This document shows, piece by piece, positions 16,454-23,778 of a DNA stretch of 23,871 bases. The notes beneath the pieces were generated by a model. The model did not search any database, had not been told where the DNA came from, and saw only the letters and a list, made by a program, of their open reading frames with translations. The position numbers were made by a program, and so were the translations under genes. Position 1 is the first letter of the stretch; the number at the start of each line of letters is the position of its first letter. The DNA is from Clostridiaceae bacterium (lineage in GTDB: Bacteria; Bacillota; Clostridia; Peptostreptococcales; Peptostreptococcaceae): assembly GCA_902362365.1 (NCBI GenBank), contig CABIVQ010000046.1, positions 1-23,871 of the forward strand, read 5' to 3'.

Positions 16454-17854
16454 ATGATGAATTTTATTTTAATGCCAGCAGTTATTATGATTGCAACTGT
16501 GGTTTATTTTACAATGAATGGGGCTGCTAAGCCTAGAAGGAATATTTTACTTGGAGTTACATTGCCTAAGGAAGCTTTAGAAGAGGAAATAGTTTTAAAA
16601 ATAATTGGCGAATATAAAAGGAATGTTAAGATATGTGTGTTAGGTAGTGTATTGACTGGATTGCCTATATTGTTCATAGATAAAACGGCTATTAACACGG
16701 TATACCTTATAATATGGGGGTTGATTACATCAGAGTGGTTAGTTAAGCAACCATATAAGCATATGAATAGAAGGCTTAAAAAAATAAAAGAAGAGAATGA
16801 GTGGTTTATAGGTGAAAAAAGAGTTATAAACATGGACACTAAGGTAAGCAAGTTGAAGAATAAAATGCCTATACCAGATAAGTATATGCTTATACCAATA
16901 GGTATATCTTTGATTCCACTTACTATGTCTTTTGTAAAATATGATACAGATTTAAAGTATGCAAATGTTGTAGCGGTTATATTGGTAGGAGTATTATTAT
17001 TTTTATACTTTGTAGGTTTTAAAGGTAGTAATAAGCTTAAATTAAAAGTATATAGCAAAAATAGTGAGATTAATTACATATTGAATAAAGAAGAAAAATA
17101 TTTAAATTCTATAGTGTGGTTTATAACATCTCTAACTGCGAGTATAATTTTTTTATTTACTTTTTCATTAGTGTATGAAGTCATAAATGTAAGTTATTAT
17201 TTTATATCTTTTATAGCCATATTAGCTTCTATAATCTCATTTGTAGGATTTGTCTATAAAGATAATAGAATTAAAAGCTTAGAAGATGAATTGCTTAGAA
17301 TGGATAGTGAAATTGTATATACGGATGATGATGAGTATTGGATAGATGGATACAAATATTATAATGAAAATGATTTTAATTCAAAAGTAAGTCCTAGGTT
17401 TGGATTTAATGCATATACATATAATTTAGCTACAAAAAAAGGTAAAATGTTATATTATATGCCTACTATAATATGTGCAGTAATAATGATACCATTATGC
17501 TTTAATTTATTAGAAATGGATTTTTCTCATCATAAAATTACTATATCAAAAGAAAATAATAGTATTAGTATTGATTATCCATCTTATGATTATGAATTTA
17601 GTGTTGCTGAAATAGAAGATGTAAGTTTAGTAGACGAAGTTAATTTTAAGATAAGAACTAATGGAATAAGTACAGATGAATATAGCAGAGGTAGTTTCAA
17701 GTCTGTACAATATGGAAAATGCAAAGCGTATATTTACAATGAAAGTAAACCATATATAGTTGTTAAGCTAAAAAATACTTATCTTATATACAATGAAAGA
17801 ACTAAAGATGAAACTATGAAAGTATATAATGAATTAAAAAGTTTAGTAGATTAA
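16454..17854 (+). CDS. Multi-spanning membrane protein with DUF5808-like and PH-like parts
   Basis: The 466-residue protein has about eight hydrophobic spans, near residues 3-21, 58-75, 81-97, 144-161, 170-188, 219-240, 246-268 and 334-353. Between the last two lies a soluble segment, DDEYWIDGYKYYNENDF (about 292-308) and SPRFGFNAYTYNLA (313-326), which resembles the DUF5808 pattern of a Trp, a Tyr-Tyr-Asn and an Arg-Gly stretch. The C-terminal 110 residues (about 358-466) look like a bacterial PH-like domain of beta strands ended by a helix. It has no ATP-binding motif, so it is not an ABC transporter. Being in an operon with a YtrA regulator, it may act in envelope stress or signalling, but no function is known. 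The ribosome binding site (AGGGGGAA) is good. Confidence 0.8.
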   Translation: MMNFILMPAVIMIATVVYFTMNGAAKPRRNILLGVTLPKEALEEEIVLKIIGEYKRNVKICVLGSVLTGLPILFIDKTAINTVYLIIWGLITSEWLVKQPYKHMNRRLKKIKEENEWFIGEKRVINMDTKVSKLKNKMPIPDKYMLIPIGISLIPLTMSFVKYDTDLKYANVVAVILVGVLLFLYFVGFKGSNKLKLKVYSKNSEINYILNKEEKYLNSIVWFITSLTASIIFLFTFSLVYEVINVSYYFISFIAILASIISFVGFVYKDNRIKSLEDELLRMDSEIVYTDDDEYWIDGYKYYNENDFNSKVSPRFGFNAYTYNLATKKGKMLYYMPTIICAVIMIPLCFNLLEMDFSHHKITISKENNSISIDYPSYDYEFSVAEIEDVSLVDEVNFKIRTNGISTDEYSRGSFKSVQYGKCKAYIYNESKPYIVVKLKNTYLIYNERTKDETMKVYNELKSLVD

Positions 17855-17925
17855 TTGCTAAAATTCTATTTAATAATAATATAAAATCATTTTATAGATA
17901 TAAATAAAGATAAAATAGAAATATA

Positions 17926-17979
17926 AAAGTTTAAGGCATATATAAACTTAATTACAAGTTTATATATGCCTTAAACTTT
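17926..17979. terminator. Perfect 24-bp bidirectional terminator hairpin
   Basis: Bases 17926-17949 are the exact reverse complement of 17956-17979, with a six-base loop AATTAC. The left flank is A-rich and the right arm ends in a short T-run, so the hairpin can end both the + strand membrane protein gene and the - strand tetR gene, which converge here. Confidence 0.88.
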
Positions 17980-17995
17980 ATCTATAATGTGAATT

Positions 17996-18556
17996 TTATA
18001 TCCACTTACTAACTAAAAAGCTTGCTATTTTTTCATATGGTAATTTTTCTGTTTTTAATATACTTTGAACTACTAACCCATCAACTATTGAAATAAGTAA
18101 GAAAGAAAAAGCCTCAGCTTCATCTATACTTTCAGATAAATTTTTATATATTTCATCTTGTAAAGTAGTTCTCCACTGAATATATTTTACTTTTATTCTT
18201 TCTCTTAAAGAATCATTTCCAGTTATAGCTTCACAAAGTAAATACATATGAATTCTTCCAGTAGATCCTATCGTAGCAATTTTTCTGAGTATTAGATTTA
18301 TAAGTTCATCTTTAGAAGAATTTTTTTCTATATTTTTAACACACTCTAAAACAGCATCGGTAATTATATTTAGATGAACATCTGCAATATCAAATATTAA
18401 ATCATCTTTAGATGAATAATGATAATATAAAGTGCCTTTACTTATACCGGCAGCTTTTGATATGTCAGAAAGACTAGTATTTTTAATTCCGTTATGTGTA
18501 ATTAGATTTATAGCAATATCTAAAATATGTTCTTTCATATTATTGTTTGGCTTCAT
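17996..18556 (-). CDS. TetR/AcrR family transcriptional regulator
   Basis: The 186-residue protein has the TetR N-terminal DNA-binding domain: ILDIAINLITHNGIKNTSLS (11-30), then DISKAAGISKGTLYYHYSSK (31-50), whose helix-turn-helix and YYHY turn are diagnostic. The C-terminal part (about 60-186) is a helical ligand and dimerisation domain with no recognised ligand. On the minus strand AAAGG lies about 8 nt before the ATG at 18556. It is transcribed away from the DegV gene, and a palindromic site lies between them, so it very probably regulates that gene and perhaps itself. If the DegV protein binds fatty acids, an acyl ligand is conceivable, but that is inference. Confidence 0.94.
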   Translation of the reverse strand: MKPNNNMKEHILDIAINLITHNGIKNTSLSDISKAAGISKGTLYYHYSSKDDLIFDIADVHLNIITDAVLECVKNIEKNSSKDELINLILRKIATIGSTGRIHMYLLCEAITGNDSLRERIKVKYIQWRTTLQDEIYKNLSESIDEAEAFSFLLISIVDGLVVQSILKTEKLPYEKIASFLVSKWI

Positions 18557-18599
18557 AAAATTAACCTTTCTATGTATTTAAAACATTAAACTAAATTAT

Positions 18600-18629
18600 A
18601 TTATAAAGTATATATAATTTTAAAGTCAA
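18600..18629 (-). promoter_or_regulatory. Promoter of tetR (minus strand)
   Basis: Read on the minus strand, TTGACT (18629-18624), an 18-nt spacer and TATAAT (18605-18600) give a good sigma-A promoter about 45 nt before the tetR start codon. The GGTC/GACT palindrome lies about 70 nt upstream of it. Confidence 0.7.
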
Positions 18630-18657
18630 TAAAACTAGGAATGTAATATTACAAGTG

Positions 18658-18686
18658 TTGACAACTTCTCAAAAGGTATATACAAT
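18658..18686 (+). promoter_or_regulatory. Strong sigma-A promoter of the DegV gene
   Basis: A consensus TTGACA (18658-18663), exactly 17 nt and TACAAT (18681-18686). Transcription should begin near 18693, directly before the palindromic operator and 100 nt before the start codon. Confidence 0.85.
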
Positions 18687-18698
18687 AGAAATAAATAA

Positions 18699-18720
18699 TC
18701 GGTCGACCGACTGACTGATT
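18699..18720. promoter_or_regulatory. Palindromic operator, probably for the TetR regulator
   Basis: TCGGTCGACCGA (18699-18710) is a perfect 12-bp palindrome followed by CTGACTGATT, giving tetranucleotide steps GGTC, GACC, GACT, GACT typical of TetR-family sites. It begins at about +6 relative to the DegV promoter, so binding would block transcription. It is strikingly GC-rich against the surrounding AT-rich DNA. Confidence 0.7.
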
Positions 18721-18796
18721 ATATATTATTAATATTAACATAAATTTAGAAAATTAACACAAGAATTTAAATAAATAATTAAGTGAGGTAAATAAA

Positions 18797-19636
18797 GTGA
18801 ATAAGATAAAGTTATTAGTTGATGGTGGATGTGATTTACCGGAAAATATTTTAGAAAAATATAATATAGAGCTAGTAGGGCTAAATGTAAGTTTTAATGA
18901 TGAAAGTTATATAGCTGGAGTAGAAATAGATAATGAAACTTTTTATAAAAAAATGAGTGAAAGTAAAGAACTACCTAAAACTTCATGCCCATCTCCAGAT
19001 AGATTTTTAGAAGCGTACAAAGGTGATGAAGATGTATTAATAATAACTGTAAGTTCATTATTATCTGGTACATATAGTAGTGCAAAGCTTGCAAAGGATA
19101 TGTATGAAGATAAAAATAGTAATAAAAAAATCGAAGTTTTAGATAGTATGAGTGGCTCAATAGGTCAAGGTTTATTAGCGATAAAAGCAGCAGAATTAAT
19201 TAATGAAGGAAAAAATTTAGATGAAATAGTGTCAATTCTTGAAAAATTAAAAAATGATGTTATATTCTATGGAACATTAGAAACTTTAGAAAATGCTATA
19301 AAAGGTGGAAGAATAAATCCATTAGCAGGAAAACTTATAAATGCATTAAACTTTAAGGCTATAATACAAGTTACTGAAGGTGTTGTAAAACCAATAGATA
19401 AAGCAAGAGGTGTAAATAATAGTTTAAAAAAGGTTTTAGAGTATGTAGAATCTAATATAAAGAATGTTGATGAGAAAATTCTAGTAATAGCTCATGCTCA
19501 TTGTGAAGATAAGGCATCTAAAATAAAAGAAAGCTTAGAAATAAAATATAAATTCAAAGATATAATAATAGCTGAGATAGGGCCTGTAATGGGAACATAT
19601 ACATCTCAAGGGGCTATACTAATAAGTTCATTATAA
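18797..19636 (+). CDS. DegV family protein, probable fatty-acid-binding (FakB-like)
   Basis: DegV proteins bind a fatty acid in a buried pocket; those acting as FakB deliver it to the kinase FakA for phosphorylation. The 279-residue protein shows both family loops: TSCPSPDRF (62-70) and SSLLSGTYSSA (86-96), with MSGSIGQG (about 118-125) and IKGGRI (about 168-173) further on. The start is GTG at 18797, chosen because GTGAGG lies eight nt before it and the DegV fold begins at once (KIKLLVDGGCDLP). No FakA gene is visible here. It is alone in its transcript, with a consensus promoter, a TetR-type operator and a terminator. Whether it feeds FakA or another pathway cannot be told from this window. 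Confidence 0.93.
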   Translation: MNKIKLLVDGGCDLPENILEKYNIELVGLNVSFNDESYIAGVEIDNETFYKKMSESKELPKTSCPSPDRFLEAYKGDEDVLIITVSSLLSGTYSSAKLAKDMYEDKNSNKKIEVLDSMSGSIGQGLLAIKAAELINEGKNLDEIVSILEKLKNDVIFYGTLETLENAIKGGRINPLAGKLINALNFKAIIQVTEGVVKPIDKARGVNNSLKKVLEYVESNIKNVDEKILVIAHAHCEDKASKIKESLEIKYKFKDIIIAEIGPVMGTYTSQGAILISSL

Positions 19637-19650
19637 GTAAGTTAATAAGG

Positions 19651-19704
19651 CATATACAAAGGATAGTTTAAGATAACTTAAATTAGTTTTGTATATGTTT
19701 TTTT
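19651..19704 (+). terminator. Terminator after the DegV gene
   Basis: CATATACAAA (19651-19660) pairs with TTTGTATATG (19688-19697), enclosing a second small hairpin (TTTAAG/CTTAAA), and is followed by seven T residues to 19704. Confidence 0.88.
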
Positions 19705-19715
19705 ATTGAAAAATA

Positions 19716-19761
19716 TATAGATTTAATCTATAAAAAATAATTAATATAGATTTAATCTATA
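19716..19761. promoter_or_regulatory. Twin 17-bp palindromes upstream of the rhodanese promoter
   Basis: TATAGATTTAATCTATA occurs at 19716-19732 and again, identically, at 19745-19761. Each is a perfect palindrome of two 8-bp arms around one base, and the copies are 29 bp apart start to start. They end just before the -35 region of the following promoter. This is the layout of a paired binding site for an activator or an upstream-binding repressor. The regulator is not identified. Confidence 0.65.
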
Positions 19762-19765
19762 TGAC

Positions 19766-19795
19766 TTTACTTGTTTTTTTTATTAAGTATATAAT
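19766..19795 (+). promoter_or_regulatory. Promoter of the rhodanese lipoprotein gene
   Basis: A consensus TATAAT (19790-19795) is preceded by TTTACT (19766-19771) with an 18-nt spacer. The -35 is only fair, which would suit dependence on an activator bound at the palindromes directly upstream. Confidence 0.6.
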
Positions 19796-19825
19796 GTAGT
19801 GTAAAAGAAAAGTTAGGAGGACAAG

Positions 19826-21184
19826 ATGGCTATTAAAAAGATGAAAAGCATAATTTTAGTGACAACTATGGTATTAGGATTATTATCACTATCAGGATGC
19901 TCTAAAAAAGAAGAAGCAAAAGATGTAGAATTAAAAACTATTTCAACAAAAGATCTAGAATCAAAATTAGAAGATGATTCATGGGTAATAGTAGATACTA
20001 GAATTAATGATGCTTACAATGGATGGAAATTAGATGGTGTTTCTAGAGGAGGCCATATAGCAGGAGCTGTAGATTTTTCATCAAACTGGTTAAGTGTTGA
20101 TAACAAAAATAAAGAAGAAATATTAGATGAAGCATTAAAAACTAAAGGTATTGATAAAGATAAAAACATAGTTTTATATGATTCAAATGAAGAAGATGCA
20201 AAAGTAGTTGGAAATTATCTATCACAAAAAGGTTATACAAATGTTTATACTTATAATGTAAAAGAATGGGCAAAAGAGGAATCTTTATCTATGGAATCAT
20301 ATGAAAACTATGATAGATTAGTTCCAGCAGATATTGTAAAGGAAGTAATAGATGGAAAAACTCCTGAAACTTTTGAAGGATCTAAAAATATAAAGATTGT
20401 CGAAGCTAGTTGGGGAGAAGAAAGTGAAGCATATTCTAAAGGACATGTTCCAACTAGTGTTCATATAAATACAGATACAGTAGAACCACCACCAAATTGG
20501 ATGTTAGCAGGTGATGAAGAATTAGCTAAATTTGCGCTAGACTATGGATTTACTAAAGATGATACAATTATAGTTACAGGTCCTGATGTCATGGCATCAT
20601 ACAGAGTTGCTGTTGTGCTTCGTTATATAGGCGTAAATGATGTAAGAGTACTTAATGGTGGAAATGATGCATGGGTAGCAGCTGGATATGAATTAGAAAC
20701 AACAAGTAATGCACCTGTTGCAGGAACTAATTTTGGAGGAGAAATACCAGGAAATCCTGATCTAATAGTTACTATACCAGAACTTAAAGAAGAGCTAAAA
20801 AGTGATGATTCAGTTTTAGTAGATAATCGTAGTTGGGAAGAATATATAGGAGAAGTATCTGGATATAGTTATCATGATAAAAAAGGTCGTATACCGGGAG
20901 CTGTATATGGATATGCAGGTACAACATCAACGACATTGGAAGACTATCGTAATATAGATAATACAATGAGAAATGCAGATGAGATAAAAGTTTTATGGGA
21001 TAAAGCCGGAATAGACACAAATAAGAAGTTAATATTTATGTGTGGTAGCGGATGGAGAGCTGCAGAAGTACTAACATATGCTAATGTTATGGGGTACGAT
21101 AATTCAGCGTTATATAGTGATGGTTGGATAGGATGGAGTAATGATGCTTCAAATCCTGTTGAAACTGGCGATCCTACTAAATAG
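19826..21184 (+). CDS. Lipoprotein with three rhodanese-like domains
   Basis: The 452-residue protein begins with a lipoprotein signal peptide: charged MAIKKMK, a hydrophobic core and lipobox LSGC with Cys25 as the lipidated residue. Three rhodanese-like modules follow, at about 37-165, 166-300 and 301-445. Only the third keeps the catalytic cysteine, Cys406 in MCGSGWRAAE; the first has YDSNEED and the second VTGPDVMAS at the equivalent loop. Cys25 and Cys406 are the only cysteines. Rhodaneses move sulfane sulfur from a donor to an acceptor such as cyanide or a thiol. This one would act at the outer face of the membrane; its substrate is unknown. It has its own promoter with paired palindromes and is followed by a small membrane protein. 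Confidence 0.92.
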   Translation: MAIKKMKSIILVTTMVLGLLSLSGCSKKEEAKDVELKTISTKDLESKLEDDSWVIVDTRINDAYNGWKLDGVSRGGHIAGAVDFSSNWLSVDNKNKEEILDEALKTKGIDKDKNIVLYDSNEEDAKVVGNYLSQKGYTNVYTYNVKEWAKEESLSMESYENYDRLVPADIVKEVIDGKTPETFEGSKNIKIVEASWGEESEAYSKGHVPTSVHINTDTVEPPPNWMLAGDEELAKFALDYGFTKDDTIIVTGPDVMASYRVAVVLRYIGVNDVRVLNGGNDAWVAAGYELETTSNAPVAGTNFGGEIPGNPDLIVTIPELKEELKSDDSVLVDNRSWEEYIGEVSGYSYHDKKGRIPGAVYGYAGTTSTTLEDYRNIDNTMRNADEIKVLWDKAGIDTNKKLIFMCGSGWRAAEVLTYANVMGYDNSALYSDGWIGWSNDASNPVETGDPTK

Positions 21185-21195
21185 GATTAATAATT

Positions 21196-21651
21196 ATGAA
21201 TAATATAATAAAAAAAATATTATATACACTAACTGTTACACTTCAATTAGCAACAATTGTGGGAGTATTTGTAGTTCAATATTTAACAAATAAAAAAGCT
21301 GGTGTAATGCACCATGTTTATTATAGAAAATATCAATTTGAAAACAGTATATTTTCTCCTGAAAATTTATTAATTCAAAAAAATATTGCTATAGTACTCA
21401 TAATCATATTTTTTGTGATTTTTATTTATTTATTGAAAAAGAATAAAAATATTTTTTATAAAGTACAAGCAGGTTTAACATTTATAAGTAGTTTTCTAAT
21501 TTATATATCTATGAGTAGTAGGTATTTTACTGAAAAACTAGCTTACCATTACTTTATAATGGCATTTGTATTAGTATTTATAATACAATTTATAGTATTT
21601 GTTATAACATCTATTCATAATAAAAATCCAAAAAATAATTACTTGCATTAA
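21196..21651 (+). CDS. Small four-helix membrane protein, unknown function
   Basis: I do not recognise a family for this 151-residue protein. It has four likely transmembrane helices, near residues 8-29, 63-81, 88-106 and 117-139, with a charged, aromatic-rich stretch between the first two (VYYRKYQFEN, 41-50) and a Lys/Asn-rich C-terminus. It has no cysteines, which argues against a sulfur-handling role like that of DsrE- or YeeE-type partners. Its start lies 11 nt after the rhodanese stop and has only a weak ribosome binding site (AGGAT), so it is probably translated by coupling and transcribed with the rhodanese gene. No terminator is seen before the next promoter. Confidence 0.7.
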   Translation: MNNIIKKILYTLTVTLQLATIVGVFVVQYLTNKKAGVMHHVYYRKYQFENSIFSPENLLIQKNIAIVLIIIFFVIFIYLLKKNKNIFYKVQAGLTFISSFLIYISMSSRYFTEKLAYHYFIMAFVLVFIIQFIVFVITSIHNKNPKNNYLH

Positions 21652-21659
21652 TCATCCTC

Positions 21660-21688
21660 TTGACATTTTTTCTAGGAAATCATATTAT
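21660..21688 (+). promoter_or_regulatory. Promoter of the Trp T-box transcript
   Basis: A consensus TTGACA (21660-21665), 17 nt and TATTAT (21683-21688), with a predicted start near 21695, just before the T-box leader. Confidence 0.85.
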
Positions 21689-21694
21689 TAAATA

Positions 21695-21967
21695 AAAATA
21701 ATATAATTAATCCAATGAAAAGAGTTAGTAACTAAATAAAGATTCGATACAGAGAGTAAAGAAAGGTGAGAGCTTTACAAGAAAAGTTTAGTGAATGGGT
21801 CTTTGAGGAATTAGGTTAAATATAATAATTAAGTTATTATAAAGTAGCTGATATCGTGACTGCACGTTATAGCAGGTTTAAGAGATACATATTATAAGAT
21901 ATGTATAAATTAGGTGGTACCGCGGAAAATATATCCGTCCTATTAATTATAATAGGGCGGATTTTTT
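21695..21967 (+). promoter_or_regulatory. Tryptophan T-box leader of mtnN-trpS with terminator
   Basis: Stem I spans about 21740-21815, with AGAGAGTAAA on the 5' side. The specifier is TGG (21796-21798), set right after the GAA of the specifier loop and followed by G and TCTTTG, which pairs with CAGAGA; it therefore reads tryptophan, in agreement with trpS downstream. The T-box AGGTGGTACCGCGG is at 21912-21925. The terminator is a 12-bp stem (21933-21944 with 21951-21962, loop AATTAT) and a T-run to 21967. The last base of the TGGN motif is T, although tRNA-Trp normally carries G73, so a G-U pair would be needed. Confidence 0.93.
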
Positions 21968-22020
21968 ACGTTGAACAATCAAATTAAATTTTATATAAGA
22001 TAAATTTTAGGAGGAAGAAT

Positions 22021-22719
22021 ATGAACATAATAGGTATAATAGGAGCAATGGACGAAGAGGTAGATATATTAGTAGACCTTATGGAAATAGAAAAGATAGT
22101 TGAAAAAGCTAGTTTAAAATTCCACAAAGGTAAATTAGAAGGCAAAGATATAGTATTAGTTAAATGTGGAATAGGTAAAGTAAATGCTGCTTTATGTACG
22201 CAAATATTAATAAGTGAGTTTAATGTAGATGCAGTTGTAAACACTGGAGTTGCAGGAGCACTTCATAGTGAATTAGATGTTCAAGATATAGTAATATCAA
22301 CAGATGCAATACAACATGATATGGATACGACTGCATTTGGAGATAAAAAAGGTGAAATACCAAGAATGGAAACTTCAACATTTATAGCAGATCAAAAACT
22401 TATAGATGCAGCTTATGAATCGTCAATAAAAGAATTAGAAGGAAACAAAGTTTTAAAAGGAAGAGTAGTATCAGGAGATATATTTGTAAGTTCTAGAGAA
22501 TTAAAAGATAGCTTAGTAAGTGAATTTGGTGCTTACTGTGCAGAAATGGAAGGGGCTGCAATAGCTCATGTTTGTACTTTGAATAAAGTACCATTCGTAG
22601 TAATAAGATCAATGTCTGATAAGGCTGATGGAAGTGCAGATGTTACTTATGAAGAATTTGTAGTAAAAGCTGCTCATAAGTCTAAAGATATAGTTTTAAA
22701 TATGCTAAAGGCATTATAA
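22021..22719 (+). CDS. mtnN: 5'-methylthioadenosine/S-adenosylhomocysteine nucleosidase
   Basis: MtnN (Pfs) cleaves adenine from methylthioadenosine and S-adenosylhomocysteine, recycling by-products of polyamine synthesis and methylation. The 232-residue protein has the purine nucleoside phosphorylase-like fold, with GAMDEEVDIL (8-17) including the conserved Glu12, TGVAGAL (75-81), and the active-site segments AEMEGAAIAHV (174-184, Glu177) and VIRSMSDKADG (194-204, Asp200). AGGAGG lies about 6 nt before ATG 22021. It is the first gene after the Trp T-box terminator and lies 14 nt before trpS, so it is expected to be switched on when tryptophan-charged tRNA runs low. That coupling is unusual and has no obvious metabolic reason. 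Confidence 0.96.
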   Translation: MNIIGIIGAMDEEVDILVDLMEIEKIVEKASLKFHKGKLEGKDIVLVKCGIGKVNAALCTQILISEFNVDAVVNTGVAGALHSELDVQDIVISTDAIQHDMDTTAFGDKKGEIPRMETSTFIADQKLIDAAYESSIKELEGNKVLKGRVVSGDIFVSSRELKDSLVSEFGAYCAEMEGAAIAHVCTLNKVPFVVIRSMSDKADGSADVTYEEFVVKAAHKSKDIVLNMLKAL

Positions 22720-22733
22720 TTTAGGAGGTTTCA

Positions 22734-23738
22734 ATGGGTGATAAGAAGGTAATCTTTAGTGGTGTTCAACCATCAGGAAAATTAACTCTAGGTAACTACT
22801 TAGGAGCTTTAAGAAATTTTGGAAAATTCCAAGATGAATATGATTGTTACTATAGTATAGTTGACTTACATGCAATAACTGTACCTCAAGAAGCTAAAAA
22901 TTTAAGAGCAAATACATTAGAGATATTAGCACAATATTTAGCTTGTGGACTTGATCCAGAGAAGAGTACTATATTTATACAATCACATGTAAGCGCACAT
23001 ACAGAACTTATGTGGATATTAAATACAATGACTTATATGGGTGAGTTAAGTAGGATGACTCAGTTTAAAGATAAGTCACAAAAAAGTGAAGCGAACCTAA
23101 ATGCAGGATTATTTACATATCCAGTGCTTATGGCTGCTGACATACTTTTATATCAAACAAACTTAGTACCAGTTGGAGAAGATCAAAAGCAACATTTAGA
23201 ACTAGCTCGCGATTTAGCTGCTAGATTTAATAATAGATATTCGCCTACTTTTGAAATACCAGAAGGATATATACCAAAAGAGGTTGGAAGAGTAATGAGT
23301 TTACAAGAACCTACTAAGAAAATGAGTAAATCAGATTCAAATGAAAATGCATTTATACTGTTAGCTGATGACCCAGATACAATAAGAAGAAAAATAAAAA
23401 GAAGTGTTACAGATTCAGAGGGTGTCGTGAGATATTGTGATGAACAACCTGGAATAAAGAACTTAATAGACATATACACTCAATTAGGTAATAAAACTAT
23501 TGATGAAGTTGTTTCTATGTATGAAGGTAAAGGATATGGTGAGTTTAAAGCAGATGTAGCGGAAGTTATAGTAGAAGCTTTAAGTCCAATAAGAGAAAAA
23601 TATTTAGAGCTTCTTAAGGATAAGGAATATTTAGAAAAAGTATATGCAATGGGTGCTGCAAAAGCTGAAAAACAAGCTAGAAAAACTTTAAGAAAAGTAT
23701 ACAAAAAAGTAGGATTAATAGAAAGAAAATTTTTATAA
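22734..23738 (+). CDS. trpS: Tryptophanyl-tRNA synthetase
   Basis: TrpRS charges tRNA-Trp with tryptophan. The 334-residue protein has the bacterial class I layout: SGVQPSGKLTLGNYLGAL (9-26), which contains TLGN in the place of HIGH, then GEDQKQHLELARDLA (148-162) and KMSKS (196-200). AGGAGG lies six nt before ATG 22734. It is the second gene after the Trp T-box leader and so is induced by uncharged tRNA-Trp together with mtnN. Length and motifs are normal for the standard bacterial form. Confidence 0.98.
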   Translation: MGDKKVIFSGVQPSGKLTLGNYLGALRNFGKFQDEYDCYYSIVDLHAITVPQEAKNLRANTLEILAQYLACGLDPEKSTIFIQSHVSAHTELMWILNTMTYMGELSRMTQFKDKSQKSEANLNAGLFTYPVLMAADILLYQTNLVPVGEDQKQHLELARDLAARFNNRYSPTFEIPEGYIPKEVGRVMSLQEPTKKMSKSDSNENAFILLADDPDTIRRKIKRSVTDSEGVVRYCDEQPGIKNLIDIYTQLGNKTIDEVVSMYEGKGYGEFKADVAEVIVEALSPIREKYLELLKDKEYLEKVYAMGAAKAEKQARKTLRKVYKKVGLIERKFL

Positions 23739-23742
23739 TATA

Positions 23743-23778
23743 AATAAAAAGTCACCATTTAGGTTCTAGTGTTGCATC
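23743..23778 (-). repeat. Terminator-like repeat element, copy 2
   Basis: Read on the minus strand this is ATGCAACACTAGAA (23777-23764), ACC, TAAAT, GGT, GAC and a T-run, matching the layout at 116-148. As a minus-strand ACC/GGT mini-hairpin with a U-run it could stop transcription coming leftward into trpS. Confidence 0.35.

Noticed and set aside
16504..17058. Open reading frame of 184 codons on the minus strand
   Set aside because: It is antisense to the membrane protein gene, and its hydrophobic residues simply mirror that gene's codons. No start signals are seen.
19716..19761. The twin palindromes as a minimal CRISPR array
   Set aside because: Only two 17-bp copies with a 12-bp gap, no cas genes, and a position directly before a promoter; they fit regulator sites.
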